Shown in pieces: positions 42,860 to 51,817 of a stretch of DNA of 64,000 nucleotides. The first letter of the stretch is position 1; each line of letters begins with the position of its first letter. The notes below the pieces were generated by a model. The model saw only the letters and a list, made by a program, of their open reading frames with translations, made no database searches and was not told the DNA's origin. The DNA lies in the NCBI RefSeq assembly GCF_014323405.1, contig NZ_JACRWE010000003.1, positions 62,001 through 126,000 on the forward strand. Direction: 5' to 3'. Made by a program: the position numbers and the translations under genes. This stretch comes from Romboutsia faecis (lineage in GTDB: Bacteria; Bacillota; Clostridia; Peptostreptococcales; Peptostreptococcaceae).

Positions 42860-44323
42860 TTGAAAGAAAAATTAAAAAGAATAACTATGGAGTTTGTGAC
42901 TAGTCCGATAATTTTGATACTATATTGGATTTTATGCTATGAACTAACTGATTTATGTATGTATGGGAGATACAATAATAACATTTACATATTTATAATA
43001 TGCTTAGTATTCCTCATATTTATGGCTATTTTTTATATAATAAGAATTAATAGAAATAAAGAACGTAAATTAAAATTATTAAATTCTAAAAGCTGGAAAT
43101 GTATTTCGCTTATAATTATTTTTACAATGACTTTATTTTACGGAGTAAAAATATATAAAAGTGCAACTAATTACGGTGGTAAACTTGCATGGGTTATTAA
43201 AAGAGTTAAAAGTGAAAAAAATGTAGATTTCAATAAAGATAATATTTATAAATATGGAGTAAAAGGTATTTTTGAAGATATAAATAAAAAATACAAATTG
43301 CCTGGAAAGCTTTATATATCAAATGACTTTAGTATTAAGTTTGAAAAAGGTGGCACAATTACATACTTTGAAACTTTTATTTATGGAAAAGATAAAAATG
43401 GAAAAGAAAAAACATATTTAATATACTATGACAAAAATAAATCAAAAGATATAAAGCTTATATTAAATGGGGTAGTAAATTCTGATTATAGCAATGATAA
43501 GTTACTAGATCCGTTATTTGAAACGGTTGAATTAATTTCTATAAAAGATACAGTTAGTAATTGGAATGAAAATGAATTTGCTCTATTATACAAAGGTAAA
43601 GTAAATTGGGAAAGTTACAGAAATGGAATTGTTTTAATTAATAAAAAAGGAGAAGAAATACCACTAAATTTATTTGGAGATAAATTAGTAGGATATCCTG
43701 TTTCTATATATGTACCAGAAAAAGAAGAAATAACTCCAGTTAGGTATAATTTATTAACTGATTCATATTGGTTTGAGTATTTAGATACTGATGAAGAAGA
43801 TTTATCAAATGAAATTCAACAGGAGTGGAATGTTATAGAAGGAAGCTCAAGTACTAAAGATGAGTTTTATTTATATGATGGAATTAGATATAAGTTGAAT
43901 GTAGAGGATAAAGCAGCAGGAAGCTTTTTCTATTCACTTTATAAAACTAAAGATAATGGTAACAATTGGTTTGCTATAAATGAGAATCCATTTGATGGAG
44001 CAGTTGGAGAAGCTTATGGAATATATTTTATTGATGAAAATATAGGATTTATAGGTGTTTCTAGAAATGGCGGATGTGAAGGTGAGTTATACAGAACAGA
44101 AGATGGAGGAAAGTCTTTTAGCAAGGTAGAGTTTGAAGAAAAATCAGTTACTCTAGATAATGGTACTTCTATAATGCCTTTTGATTATCCAGGCATTCCT
44201 TATGAGAAAGATGGAAAGCTTTATGTGAATATAGAACAAGGTGCTGATGGAGACTATAATGGAAATAGTAGTTTAATTTATAGTTCTAATGATAAGGGAC
44301 GAAATTGGAAATGTATAGAATAA
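42860..44323 (+). CDS. Membrane-anchored protein with BNR/sialidase-like repeats
   Basis: Two or three N-terminal membrane helices (about 12-32, 42-62, 75-95) anchor a 390-residue extracytoplasmic part. Its C-terminal third has Asp-box-like strands: YKTKDNGNNWFAINENPF, IYFIDENIGFIGVSRNG, LYRTEDGGKSF and IYSSNDKGRNWKC, spaced as beta-propeller blades. No catalytic residues are recognised, so it may be a sensor or binding protein. TTG start at 42860 with GGGAG upstream; an internal ATG (MEFVTS) is an alternative. Function unknown. Confidence 0.65.
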   Translation: MKEKLKRITMEFVTSPIILILYWILCYELTDLCMYGRYNNNIYIFIICLVFLIFMAIFYIIRINRNKERKLKLLNSKSWKCISLIIIFTMTLFYGVKIYKSATNYGGKLAWVIKRVKSEKNVDFNKDNIYKYGVKGIFEDINKKYKLPGKLYISNDFSIKFEKGGTITYFETFIYGKDKNGKEKTYLIYYDKNKSKDIKLILNGVVNSDYSNDKLLDPLFETVELISIKDTVSNWNENEFALLYKGKVNWESYRNGIVLINKKGEEIPLNLFGDKLVGYPVSIYVPEKEEITPVRYNLLTDSYWFEYLDTDEEDLSNEIQQEWNVIEGSSSTKDEFYLYDGIRYKLNVEDKAAGSFFYSLYKTKDNGNNWFAINENPFDGAVGEAYGIYFIDENIGFIGVSRNGGCEGELYRTEDGGKSFSKVEFEEKSVTLDNGTSIMPFDYPGIPYEKDGKLYVNIEQGADGDYNGNSSLIYSSNDKGRNWKCIE

Positions 44324-44487
44324 TTTAAAAGTCGTAGAGGAATATAGATTTGTTATATTTGATTAGCTAACTCTGTGATTTATATACTACAAAAATACCA
44401 ATATATGGTATGTTAAGCTTACTTATTAGAGCGTATGATTATTAAAAAATTATTAATTTATATCGTAATTTTAATATAAATTTAAAG

Positions 44488-44526
44488 AAATCCATCAAGA
44501 AGATTATATACTTGATGGATTTTTTT
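44488..44526. terminator. Terminator between the BNR protein gene and yjjG
   Basis: AAATCCATCAAG (44488-44499) pairs with CTTGATGGATTT (44511-44522), followed by TTTT. Suitable for the leftward or rightward gene. Confidence 0.8.
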
Positions 44527-44538
44527 ATAATATTTTAA

Positions 44539-45222
44539 TTATAATATATTTTTTAAGTCTAATAGGCTATTTATTTCATACTTTGGAATAATGTCAGATT
44601 GATTTTCTTTTTTAGAAGAATTAAACCAACAAGTATCAATTCCAGCATTTAATCCACCTTTAATATCAGATGATAAACTATCACCTATCATTAAGACAGA
44701 ATTTTTATTAGAATGATTTATGCTATTTAAAGCATAATCAAAAATTTTAGAATCAGGTTTAGCTATTTTTATTTCATCAGAAATAATAACATCGTCAAAA
44801 TAATCTTTAATAATAGACTCTTTTATTCTTTTATTTTGCACTGAAACTAATCCATTTGTTATTATTACTATTTTATATTTTCCATGAAGATATGATAGTA
44901 ATTCTTCAGTTTCTTCGTAAATAAAAGATCCTTCAGCTAAATAGCTAGTATACATATCACTTAAATCTTGAGGATTACATAATAAATTTATTTCATCTGA
45001 AAAACGTTTAAATCTTTCTACTTTTAAATCATCTGATGAAATTAATTTTTGTTCAAATTCTTTCCAAATATTTTTATTAATTCTTTTATAAACATCAATG
45101 CAAAAATCTTTGTCTAAATTAGTATCAATAGATTCCATTAATCTATCTAAAGCAACATCTTCAGATTTTTTAAAATCAAATAATGTTTCATCTGCGTCAA
45201 AAAAAAGAACTTCGTATTTCAT
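44539..45222 (-). CDS. yjjG: YjjG-type HAD pyrimidine nucleotidase
   Basis: The 227-residue HAD hydrolase has motif I FFDADETLFDF, motif II IITNGL, motif III Lys in IKIAKPDSKIF and motif IV MIGDSLSSDIKGG. YjjG-like enzymes remove phosphate from non-canonical pyrimidine nucleotides. The cap is the small helical type. GGGAG precedes the ATG. It is a single gene. Confidence 0.88.
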   Translation of the reverse strand: MKYEVLFFDADETLFDFKKSEDVALDRLMESIDTNLDKDFCIDVYKRINKNIWKEFEQKLISSDDLKVERFKRFSDEINLLCNPQDLSDMYTSYLAEGSFIYEETEELLSYLHGKYKIVIITNGLVSVQNKRIKESIIKDYFDDVIISDEIKIAKPDSKIFDYALNSINHSNKNSVLMIGDSLSSDIKGGLNAGIDTCWFNSSKKENQSDIIPKYEINSLLDLKNIL

Positions 45223-45345
45223 AATATATCTCCCTTTACCTAATAATGTATGTCTATGAAATATTATATCATAACATTATTTAGCAAAGAGAGAATTATA
45301 AAGATACGTAAAGACATTTTTTAGTATAGCATAATTAATTACAAT

Positions 45346-45558
45346 TTAATTTTGCTTATTGTTGTACTCATTTATAAGAGCTCTTTCACCCATTTCTACT
45401 AATTTTCTAGTAGCTATACCTCCTACATAAGGAAATTCATCACTTGAGAAATTGTTTAATTCACTAGATATTTCTAATTTATATTGTTCTAAAGCCTTTC
45501 TAGCATTAGAATCAATTGATTTATTATTCATTATATTATTTTCATTATTAAAGTTCAT
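45346..45558 (-). CDS. Small acid-soluble spore protein, alpha/beta type
   Basis: The 70-residue protein has the conserved core ARKALEQYKLEISSEL and VGGIATRKLVEMGERALI, the two helices of alpha/beta SASPs. The usual GPR protease site (E-hydrophobic) lies in KLEISSE. These proteins coat and protect DNA in spores, so the organism makes spores. GAGGTT precedes the ATG. A forespore-specific promoter is expected but was not assigned. Confidence 0.92.
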   Translation of the reverse strand: MNFNNENNIMNNKSIDSNARKALEQYKLEISSELNNFSSDEFPYVGGIATRKLVEMGERALINEYNNKQN

Positions 45559-45765
45559 AAAATAACCTCCTCATTTATATTTTTATTTTTATCAATTAAA
45601 AAATCTTTATACAATTTTAAATAAATTTAACAAAAATAACCACTATAAAATTAAAAAATATGACATAAATAAATAAAACTTAATAAATAATAAAATATTA
45701 TTTGAATTTAGTATGACAAATAATATATAATAAGATGTTAAATAATTTTGTAGAGGTGAATGAGA

Positions 45766-46197
45766 TTGGAATTAAATCTATTAAGTAGACAAATATGGAT
45801 TATAAATAAAGATTTTAGAAGATATTCAGAGAGTGTTTTAAAAAAACATGATATCACTTTAGTTAGCTTAAGGTATCTAATAATAATAAAAAAGATTGAA
45901 GGTATAAATTTACAAGACATTGCAGTTGCATTAAATGTTGATAAAGCAATGGTTACAAGAACTATAAAGAAGCTAGTAGACTTAAAGCTTGTAGAAAAGA
46001 TACAGGATAAAAATAATAGCAGATCATATAGCTTATATTTAACTGGAAAAGGTGAAGAAACAGTTGATGATATCAAATCTATATTTAAGGACTGGTTCTA
46101 TTCAGTAACTTGTGACTTTAATGAAGAAGAAAGAGAATTATATATGAGCTTTATTGAAAGGGTTTACGCAAATAGGATTTATAAAGATTCAGTATAA
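45766..46197 (+). CDS. MarR-family transcriptional regulator
   Basis: The 143-residue protein has the MarR winged helix (ISLRYLIII-like helix, LQDIAVALNVDKAMVTRTIK and wing residues KIQDKNNSRSYSLYLTGKG). GAGGTG lies too close to an ATG at 45760 and at good distance from a TTG at 45766, so I take the TTG. The neighbouring genes are divergent or convergent single units, so the regulon is not clear. A hairpin terminator follows. Confidence 0.87.
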   Translation: MELNLLSRQIWIINKDFRRYSESVLKKHDITLVSLRYLIIIKKIEGINLQDIAVALNVDKAMVTRTIKKLVDLKLVEKIQDKNNSRSYSLYLTGKGEETVDDIKSIFKDWFYSVTCDFNEEERELYMSFIERVYANRIYKDSV

Positions 46198-46202
46198 AAA
46201 AT

Positions 46203-46242
46203 AGCATGAATTAAAATATATTATTAGATTTTAATTCATGCT
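46203..46242. terminator. Bidirectional terminator between marR and the DUF1540 gene
   Basis: AGCATGAATTAAAA (46203-46216) pairs perfectly with TTTTAATTCATGCT (46229-46242). Confidence 0.85.
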
Positions 46243-46251
46243 GTTAATATT

Positions 46252-46560
46252 TTAGTGAGAAAGTCTAAAAGTTTCGCAAGTCGCATTTTCAAAGTTTATA
46301 TCAACATGTTTAGCGTTACATGCACCGTTAACATTATAAGTACAATTTTTAGCGCTACAAGATATATTTTGAGTATTAGTTAAATTTGTCTCACTTGAAA
46401 AATTTGAAAAACTAAATGATGATTTATTTTTAAAGCTATCACAGTAAGTTTCAGGAGTTATAGTAGCTTCATATCCTTCTACTTTTATATGAGAAGCATA
46501 ACAATAATTATTTTTGTTATAAGCGCAATTGTATGCTTGACAGTTTAAATTACTTTCCAT
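46252..46560 (-). CDS. DUF1540 protein with two Cys-rich repeats
   Basis: The 102-residue protein contains two DUF1540 units: CQAYNCAYNKNNYCYASHI with a distal CDSF, and CSAKNCTYNVNGACNAKHV with a distal CETF. The four cysteines of each unit probably bind a metal. Small DUF1540 proteins are frequent in spore-forming Clostridia. ATG at 46560 follows AGGAGG; the TTG two codons earlier has no such spacing. Confidence 0.85.
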   Translation of the reverse strand: MESNLNCQAYNCAYNKNNYCYASHIKVEGYEATITPETYCDSFKNKSSFSFSNFSSETNLTNTQNISCSAKNCTYNVNGACNAKHVDINFENATCETFRLSH

Positions 46561-46643
46561 AAACAACCTCCTAATTTAATATTTATTAATATTATGCTAA
46601 AAATGACAAAATTTAATCTAAAATAAGTAATTTTATTCTTTAA

Positions 46644-47855
46644 TTAGCTTAATAAGTTAATAAAAAATATTATACTAGGCATGGTAAATAAATCTAATAA
46701 AAAAGCACCAACTAAAGGTACTACTAAGAACGCTTTATCCGAATGTCCATATTTTTGGCTAACTGATGTCATATTTGCAATAGCATTAGGAGTTGCACCA
46801 AGACCATGACCAATCATACCACTTATAATAATAGCAGCATCAAAATCTTTACCTAATATCCTAAAGCAAATTATTGTAGCATACAGAATCATAAATATAA
46901 CCTGGCAAATAATTATAAAAACTATAGGACCAAATAAGCTAGATAATTTTAGTAAGTCAACACTCATTAAAGCCATAGTTAAAAACATACCTAAAGATAG
47001 TTCGCTTAAAAAATCAAGCAGTTTTAAATCTATATTTATAATATTTGTTTTATCATTTACATTTCTAAAAATAACAGCAATAAACATAGAACCAACAATA
47101 CTAGGTAAAATTATATTTGTAATATTATAAAATAAAGTTGTTATAAATTCGCCTAGGGTCATACAAAGTAGTACTAATAAAAATTGCTCAAAAAACATAA
47201 AAGGTGTTAAACCATAATATGTATTAGTTACGCCGACAGTTGTGTTTTTAAGAGGTGAATATGTATTAGTTTTATTAGAAGGTTTCAACTTATATTTTTC
47301 AATTAAATATTTAGCAACAGGTCCTCCAAGTATACCACCTAAAATAAGACCTAATGTTGCAGCTGCAATACCAACACTAGAAGCATCTTTTATACCTAAA
47401 CTTTCTATAGTTGCACCAAAAGCAGCAGCGCATCCATGTCCGCCTTCCATTGAAATTGTTCCGCACATTAAACCAAGCAATGGGTGAATGTTACAAATCT
47501 TTGAAAGAACTACAGTTAAGCCATTTTGACAGTAAGCAAGCAGTCCACATAAGAGCCAGTATTTGATTAAAAGCTTTCCTCCTTTTTTTACTAATGAAAG
47601 ACTAACACCAAGCCCAATAACTGTAAAGAAAAAAGACATAAAGTAAGGCATAAGACTTGTATCCATACTAATAGATAAAATACCAAAGGAGTTTAGGATT
47701 AAGGTTAAAATACAAAATAATAAACCGCCAATTACAGGGGAAGGGATACAAAAATTATTTAGAAATTTAAGTTTATTTTTTAATATACTTCCAAATAAAA
47801 AAAGCATAATTGTGAGAATCAAAGTATATGTTGAATTAAGGTCTATATTAAACAA
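46644..47855 (-). CDS. gltS: Sodium/glutamate symporter
   Basis: The 403-residue carrier has about ten membrane helices and the GltS signatures IPSPVIGGLLFCILTL and GTISMEGGHGCAAAFG, then SVGIAAATLGLILGGILGGP and the second re-entrant GHGLGATPNAIANM. It imports glutamate with sodium. A TTG start follows AAAGGAGGATATAA. It is a single-gene unit. Confidence 0.92.
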   Translation of the reverse strand: MFNIDLNSTYTLILTIMLFLFGSILKNKLKFLNNFCIPSPVIGGLLFCILTLILNSFGILSISMDTSLMPYFMSFFFTVIGLGVSLSLVKKGGKLLIKYWLLCGLLAYCQNGLTVVLSKICNIHPLLGLMCGTISMEGGHGCAAAFGATIESLGIKDASSVGIAAATLGLILGGILGGPVAKYLIEKYKLKPSNKTNTYSPLKNTTVGVTNTYYGLTPFMFFEQFLLVLLCMTLGEFITTLFYNITNIILPSIVGSMFIAVIFRNVNDKTNIINIDLKLLDFLSELSLGMFLTMALMSVDLLKLSSLFGPIVFIIICQVIFMILYATIICFRILGKDFDAAIIISGMIGHGLGATPNAIANMTSVSQKYGHSDKAFLVVPLVGAFLLDLFTMPSIIFFINLLS

Positions 47856-47915
47856 ATTATATCCTCCTTTTATATAATACTTGTACTAAATATATATTAA
47901 TTAAATATAAGAAAT

Positions 47916-47960
47916 ATTAAAAAGATACTACATTTATTTTTAATGTAGCATCTTTTTAAT
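47916..47960 (-). terminator. Terminator of the Staygreen-family gene
   Basis: ATTAAAAAGATACTACATT (47916-47934) pairs with AATGTAGCATCTTTTTAAT (47942-47960) with one mismatch. Confidence 0.8.
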
Positions 47961-47963
47961 ATC

Positions 47964-48407
47964 TTAAGCTAATAAATAATCTTTCACTTTACAAAAATAA
48001 ACTGTTTTATTAAATTGACCGTGAGAAGATATAAATCTCATACTAACATGTGAAGGTATTAAATGAGGGTTAGCATCAAAAAATTCTTTATCTGCATTAA
48101 TTAATGAATCAACATAATCAGGTAAAAGTTCTAAGAAGTTATTATATCTGCCTTTAGCAACTTCAAATTCATCACTTCCGACATTAACAAATAAAGTTAA
48201 TACATAACTATTATCATCTACAAATACCCACTGACCACATAGTTCATCTCTTAATACTGGTTCTGTATCATTTAAATAATACTCTGGGGCAATAAATAGG
48301 GTACCTTTACCTCTATTTTGTGAGTCGGGTATCAATGTATATCGTCTAAATAAGGTAGGGTAAGTAGCCGTTACAGGATTTATAATATTAACAGATAAAT
48401 CATTCAA
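47964..48407 (-). CDS. Staygreen family protein
   Basis: The 147-residue protein follows the layout of bacterial Staygreen proteins: LSVNIINPVT, RRYTLIPDSQNRGKGTLFIA, RDELCGQWVF, an LPDYVDSLINADKEFFDANP helix, and SHVSMRFISSHGQFNKTVYF ending KDY. Plant SGR removes magnesium from chlorophyll; bacterial members occur in non-photosynthetic anaerobes and their substrate is unknown. The acidic residues needed for metal removal cannot be judged by eye. Family call from motif layout. Confidence 0.6.
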   Translation of the reverse strand: MNDLSVNIINPVTATYPTLFRRYTLIPDSQNRGKGTLFIAPEYYLNDTEPVLRDELCGQWVFVDDNSYVLTLFVNVGSDEFEVAKGRYNNFLELLPDYVDSLINADKEFFDANPHLIPSHVSMRFISSHGQFNKTVYFCKVKDYLLA

Positions 48408-48513
48408 AATATCACACTCCTAAAATTAATTTATATAATATTATATTGAAATTATTGATTTTATTTACAAAATAAATAGATTTACATAAAAATGAAAAAA
48501 TATTAAAAACATA

Positions 48514-48542
48514 TTGACATTGATTAAGAAAAAATATAAAAT
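48514..48542 (+). promoter_or_regulatory. Promoter of the adenine-riboswitch transcript
   Basis: TTGACA (48514-48519), 17 bp, TAAAAT (48537-48542), about 20 bp upstream of the aptamer. Confidence 0.7.
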
Positions 48543-48562
48543 TTATAAAAATATAAATTTAA

Positions 48563-48683
48563 TCGTATAACCCTAATGATATGGTTTAGGGGTCTCTACC
48601 AGAAACCGATAATTTCTGATTACGAAGAAAACTTATGTACTTATTTACACAATAGGTTTTCTTTGTAGTTAGGAATTTTTTTT
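48563..48683 (+). promoter_or_regulatory. Adenine riboswitch (ON switch) upstream of add
   Basis: The purine aptamer core is present: P1 TCGTA (48563-48567) with TACGA (48621-48625), the J1/2-type ATAACC, the L2/L3 loops GATATGG and TCTCTACCAGAAACCG. The junction reads CTGATTAC, so the specificity base is U, as in adenine aptamers (C in guanine ones). The terminator arm 48613-48632 overlaps the P1/P3 3' strands and pairs with 48656-48675 before a T8 run. Ligand binding should prevent terminator formation and turn add on. Confidence 0.93.
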
Positions 48684-48761
48684 ATACAAATTTTTATATA
48701 AATGCTTAAATAATTACAAATAATATAGTGAAATAAATATAATTAAGAGGGAGAGTTTATT

Positions 48762-49748
48762 ATGAGAAAGTTACCAAAAATAGAATTACATTGTCACTTA
48801 GATGGAAGTGTTAGAGCAGAAACAATATTAGATATTGCAAGAAAAGAAAACTTAGAATTACCATCTTATAATATAAATGATATAAAAAAACTTGTACAAG
48901 TACCAATAGATTGTACATCTTTAGATGAATATTTAAAGAAATTTGATTTAGCTAATAAAGTAATGCAAACAAAAGAAAGTATTAAGAGAGTAACATTTGA
49001 ATTAGTAGAAGATGCAGCTAATGAAAATGTTAAATATATTGAAATTAGATTTGCACCAATGCTTCATATGAAAAAGGGATTAAGTATAAAAGAAGTAATA
49101 CAAAGTGTTTTAAAGGGGATGAATCAAGCATGTGAAAAGTATGAAATAAAAGCAAATTTAATACTTGGATGCATGAGAAATATGAGTGTAGAAGATGCTG
49201 AATTAGTTGTAAAAGAGGGGAAAGAATTTTTAGGAAAAGGTGTAGTTGCAATTGATTTATGTGGTCCAGAAGTAGAGGGGTTTGCTACTAAGTATAAAAA
49301 AGCAATAGAGTCAGCTAGAAGCTATGGATATAGAGTTACAATCCATGCAGGTGAAGCAGCAAGTGGAAAAAATGTAATAGATGCAATAAATTTATTGGGA
49401 GCTGAAAGAATCGGTCATGGAATAAATATAAAAGATATGAAAGAAGCTTACGACTTAGTTAAAAGAACAAATGTAACTCTTGAAATGTGTCCTACTAGCA
49501 ATCTTCATACTAAAGCCATTGATAAAATTAGTGATTATCCATTCTTTAATTTTTATAAAGATGATTTAAGTGTTACTTTAAATACAGATAATAGAACTGT
49601 TTCAGATGTAGATCTTACAAATGAAATAAGTTTAGTTAAGGATAACTTTAATATGAGTGAAGAGGATTATAAAAGAATATATTTAAACAGTGTAGATGCA
49701 ACATTTGCAGATGAAGATACTAAGATGTGGTTAAAAAGCTTAATATAA
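48762..49748 (+). CDS. add: Adenosine (or adenine) deaminase
   Basis: The 328-residue metal-dependent hydrolase has KIELHCHLDGS (zinc His10, His12), the catalytic HAGEA, ERIGHGI, CPTSN and LNTDNR. The fold deaminates adenosine to inosine; a few relatives act on adenine. Control by an adenine-sensing riboswitch fits purine salvage and parallels the add switch of Vibrio vulnificus. GAGGGAGAG precedes the ATG. An imperfect hairpin, AACCATG/CATGGATT, follows at 49752-49795. Confidence 0.92.
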   Translation: MRKLPKIELHCHLDGSVRAETILDIARKENLELPSYNINDIKKLVQVPIDCTSLDEYLKKFDLANKVMQTKESIKRVTFELVEDAANENVKYIEIRFAPMLHMKKGLSIKEVIQSVLKGMNQACEKYEIKANLILGCMRNMSVEDAELVVKEGKEFLGKGVVAIDLCGPEVEGFATKYKKAIESARSYGYRVTIHAGEAASGKNVIDAINLLGAERIGHGINIKDMKEAYDLVKRTNVTLEMCPTSNLHTKAIDKISDYPFFNFYKDDLSVTLNTDNRTVSDVDLTNEISLVKDNFNMSEEDYKRIYLNSVDATFADEDTKMWLKSLI

Positions 49749-49876
49749 TTGTAAACCATGGCCAGAACGTGGAAACTCAATATAGTCATGGATTATATTT
49801 TGATGAACAATATTAATATATTACGAATAAAATATTAAAAATATAAAAAATACTGTATATTATTTTTAATATGTGC

Positions 49877-49882
49877 TATAAT
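49877..49882 (+). promoter_or_regulatory. Extended -10 promoter of the cold-shock gene
   Basis: TGCTATAAT (TATAAT at 49877-49882) is an extended -10 element with a weak -35 region. It gives a leader of about 60 nt. Confidence 0.55.
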
Positions 49883-49949
49883 AATATTTGTAGCGATACA
49901 CAAATAAATTAAGAAAAACCTAGTAATAGGTTTATAGGAGTATTTTTTA

Positions 49950-50150
49950 ATGAATAATGGAATAGTAAAATGGTTTAACAATGAAAAAGGATTTGGTTTC
50001 ATATCAGTAGAAGGTGGAGATGATGTATTTGTACATTTTTCAGCTATACAAACTGATGGGTTTAAGTCATTAGAAGAAGGTCAACAAGTAAACTTTAATA
50101 TAGTTAAAGGTGCTAGAGGTCCTCAAGCAGAAAACGTAACTATATTATAA
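49950..50150 (+). CDS. cspA: Cold-shock protein (CspA family)
   Basis: The 66-residue OB-fold protein has RNP1 KGFGFIS and RNP2 VFVHFSA, with [12 protein letters not shown] at the start. It binds single-stranded RNA and melts structures. Length is standard. GGAG lies about 9 bp before the ATG. A short strong terminator follows. Confidence 0.95.
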   Translation: MNNGIVKWFNNEKGFGFISVEGGDDVFVHFSAIQTDGFKSLEEGQQVNFNIVKGARGPQAENVTIL

Positions 50151-50166
50151 TATATATATGTTCGTG

Positions 50167-50195
50167 AAAAAGACACATTACGTGTCTTTTTTTAT
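50167..50195 (+). terminator. Terminator of the cold-shock gene
   Basis: AAAAAGACAC (50167-50176) pairs with GTGTCTTTTT (50182-50191), then more T. Confidence 0.85.
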
Positions 50196-50284
50196 TTTAT
50201 ATAACTATTAATATACAAAACTGATAGATTGATATTAAATTATATAATGAAAAAATGGGTAGATTTAAATTTGATAAGATAATT

Positions 50285-50328
50285 AAAACTGTACATGAAA
50301 TTAAAATTACATTTTTATGTACAGTTTT
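50285..50328. terminator. Terminator of the thioredoxin-like gene
   Basis: AAAACTGTACAT (50285-50296) pairs perfectly with ATGTACAGTTTT (50317-50328) around a 20 nt loop. Confidence 0.75.
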
Positions 50329-50357
50329 ATCTTTCTAGAGTAAGTATATTATATTTA

Positions 50358-50861
50358 TTATTTTGCCTTATTCATTATTTCTAAGAAATCTAAAGCAGAA
50401 TCTAATAAATATTTACCTTTGTAGTAATCTAATTTTATATCATCAAAATTTTCTACAGCACGAACTGTTTTTGGTCTTTCATTAAAAGTACCTAAAATAT
50501 TGAAATCCTTATCTAATACAGCAACAGTAGGCCATTTTAATTCAGTAACACCTAAAATAGGGGCTAAGAACTTTTTACCTCTAGACATAGAAATTACTGA
50601 AATATTGAAGTTAGGATTAAGTTCAGTGAATTTTTTTAAGACAGTAATATTTAACTGATAATCTGGGCACCATATCTCACCAGATACTAAAAAATTAATT
50701 TCTTTATCAAATCCTTCTATAGCAGAAACTACTTCCTCAGGTAAGTTTATTCTAGAGTAGTTTTTAGGTATTCTAGCTCTTTCACTTTTAGTTCCTTCTC
50801 CAACAGATGTTTCAAAGTTAGTTCCAACTTCAAATAGTTCTTCAATAGTCATAGTAATCAT
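50358..50861 (-). CDS. Thioredoxin-family protein with CPDY active site
   Basis: The 167-residue protein has the Thioredoxin_9-like layout with GEIWCPDYQLN at about residues 60-70, KWPTVAVLDKDF with the cis-proline, and a helical end. The redox motif is CPDY: the second cysteine is missing, so a normal dithiol exchange is not possible. Monothiol function or a binding role is likely. AGGAGG precedes the start. It is a single gene. Confidence 0.75.
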   Translation of the reverse strand: MITMTIEELFEVGTNFETSVGEGTKSERARIPKNYSRINLPEEVVSAIEGFDKEINFLVSGEIWCPDYQLNITVLKKFTELNPNFNISVISMSRGKKFLAPILGVTELKWPTVAVLDKDFNILGTFNERPKTVRAVENFDDIKLDYYKGKYLLDSALDFLEIMNKAK

Positions 50862-50988
50862 AGTTTACCTCCTAATATGTAAATTCTATTTTTATAGTAT
50901 CATTTATAAAATTCTTTAGCTATAAAAATTTATCAATATTAATAAATTTCAGAAAAAATATACATAATACTCTTAAGGATGTGATTAT

Positions 50989-51201
50989 ATGAATGAAGAA
51001 TTAGAAAGAGTTAATTACTTATTAAAAAAGAAAAAAGTAACTTATCAAGAATTCAATGAACTTATAGGAAGTTATTATATAGATGATTATGAAGAACTAG
51101 AAGATGGATATTATATTTTAAATGTAATATCACCATTACATTCATTAAGTCAAAGTAATGGTGATAATTATTATACTGATTTTATAAAAGTAATATATTA
51201 A
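50989..51201 (+). CDS. Hypothetical protein, 70 aa
   Basis: The acidic protein begins MNEELERVNYLLKKKKVTYQ. A helical start and the tyrosine-rich middle SYYIDDYEELEDGYY are visible. AAGGATGTGA precedes the ATG. It is the last gene before the prophage region. No family recognised. Confidence 0.55.
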   Translation: MNEELERVNYLLKKKKVTYQEFNELIGSYYIDDYEELEDGYYILNVISPLHSLSQSNGDNYYTDFIKVIY

Positions 51202-51276
51202 AAATATTTATATACCAAATAAGTTATTAATATTTTTAATATAGATTAGTTAGATCATTTATAAAATATTTAGTTG

Positions 51277-51789
51277 TTAAATTGCATAATACTCATCAAA
51301 ATTAGATTCCTCTAAATTATTAAATTCATGTAAGTTATTAGATTTATATAAATTTATTAATTTAAGTTTTACTAACTCTAATGAAACGTATTCTTCTCTT
51401 GCTACATTAAATATACTTTGACCATGATATCTTTCTAATATATCATCATCTAATAAAAACTCTGCTGCAAATATTTGAGCTTCTTTTTCATATTTTGTTA
51501 ATAAAAGAGGATCAGTCTTTTTTAACTCAAATGTATCTACATTAGGATGTAGAATTGAATGTCCAAGTTCATGTGCATAGGTCATTCTTGCCTCATAATC
51601 ACATAGCTTTGTATTTATAAAAATGAATTGAGTATTTTCATTTTTTAAATAAGCACCATTTGATATACAGTTTTCATCTATATAGCATAATACTATATTT
51701 CTATGATGTATAATATCAAGCGGTGTTTCATTCTTATAAAGTATTTTTAATCTCCTAACTATTTCCCTTATTCTTGTACCTCTGCACAA
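51277..51789 (-). CDS. ImmA/IrrE-type metallopeptidase of the prophage
   Basis: The 170-residue protease has the zinc motif HELGH (residues 73-77) with a downstream AAEFLL helix supplying the third ligand. In ICEBs1 and related phages, ImmA cleaves the paired repressor and triggers induction. The repressor gene lies immediately upstream (51818), so the pair forms an ImmR-ImmA-type switch. TTG start with GGGGAG upstream. Confidence 0.88.
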   Translation of the reverse strand: MCRGTRIREIVRRLKILYKNETPLDIIHHRNIVLCYIDENCISNGAYLKNENTQFIFINTKLCDYEARMTYAHELGHSILHPNVDTFELKKTDPLLLTKYEKEAQIFAAEFLLDDDILERYHGQSIFNVAREEYVSLELVKLKLINLYKSNNLHEFNNLEESNFDEYYAI

Positions 51790-51817
51790 TATAAATCTCC
51801 CCTTTTATAATGTATAT

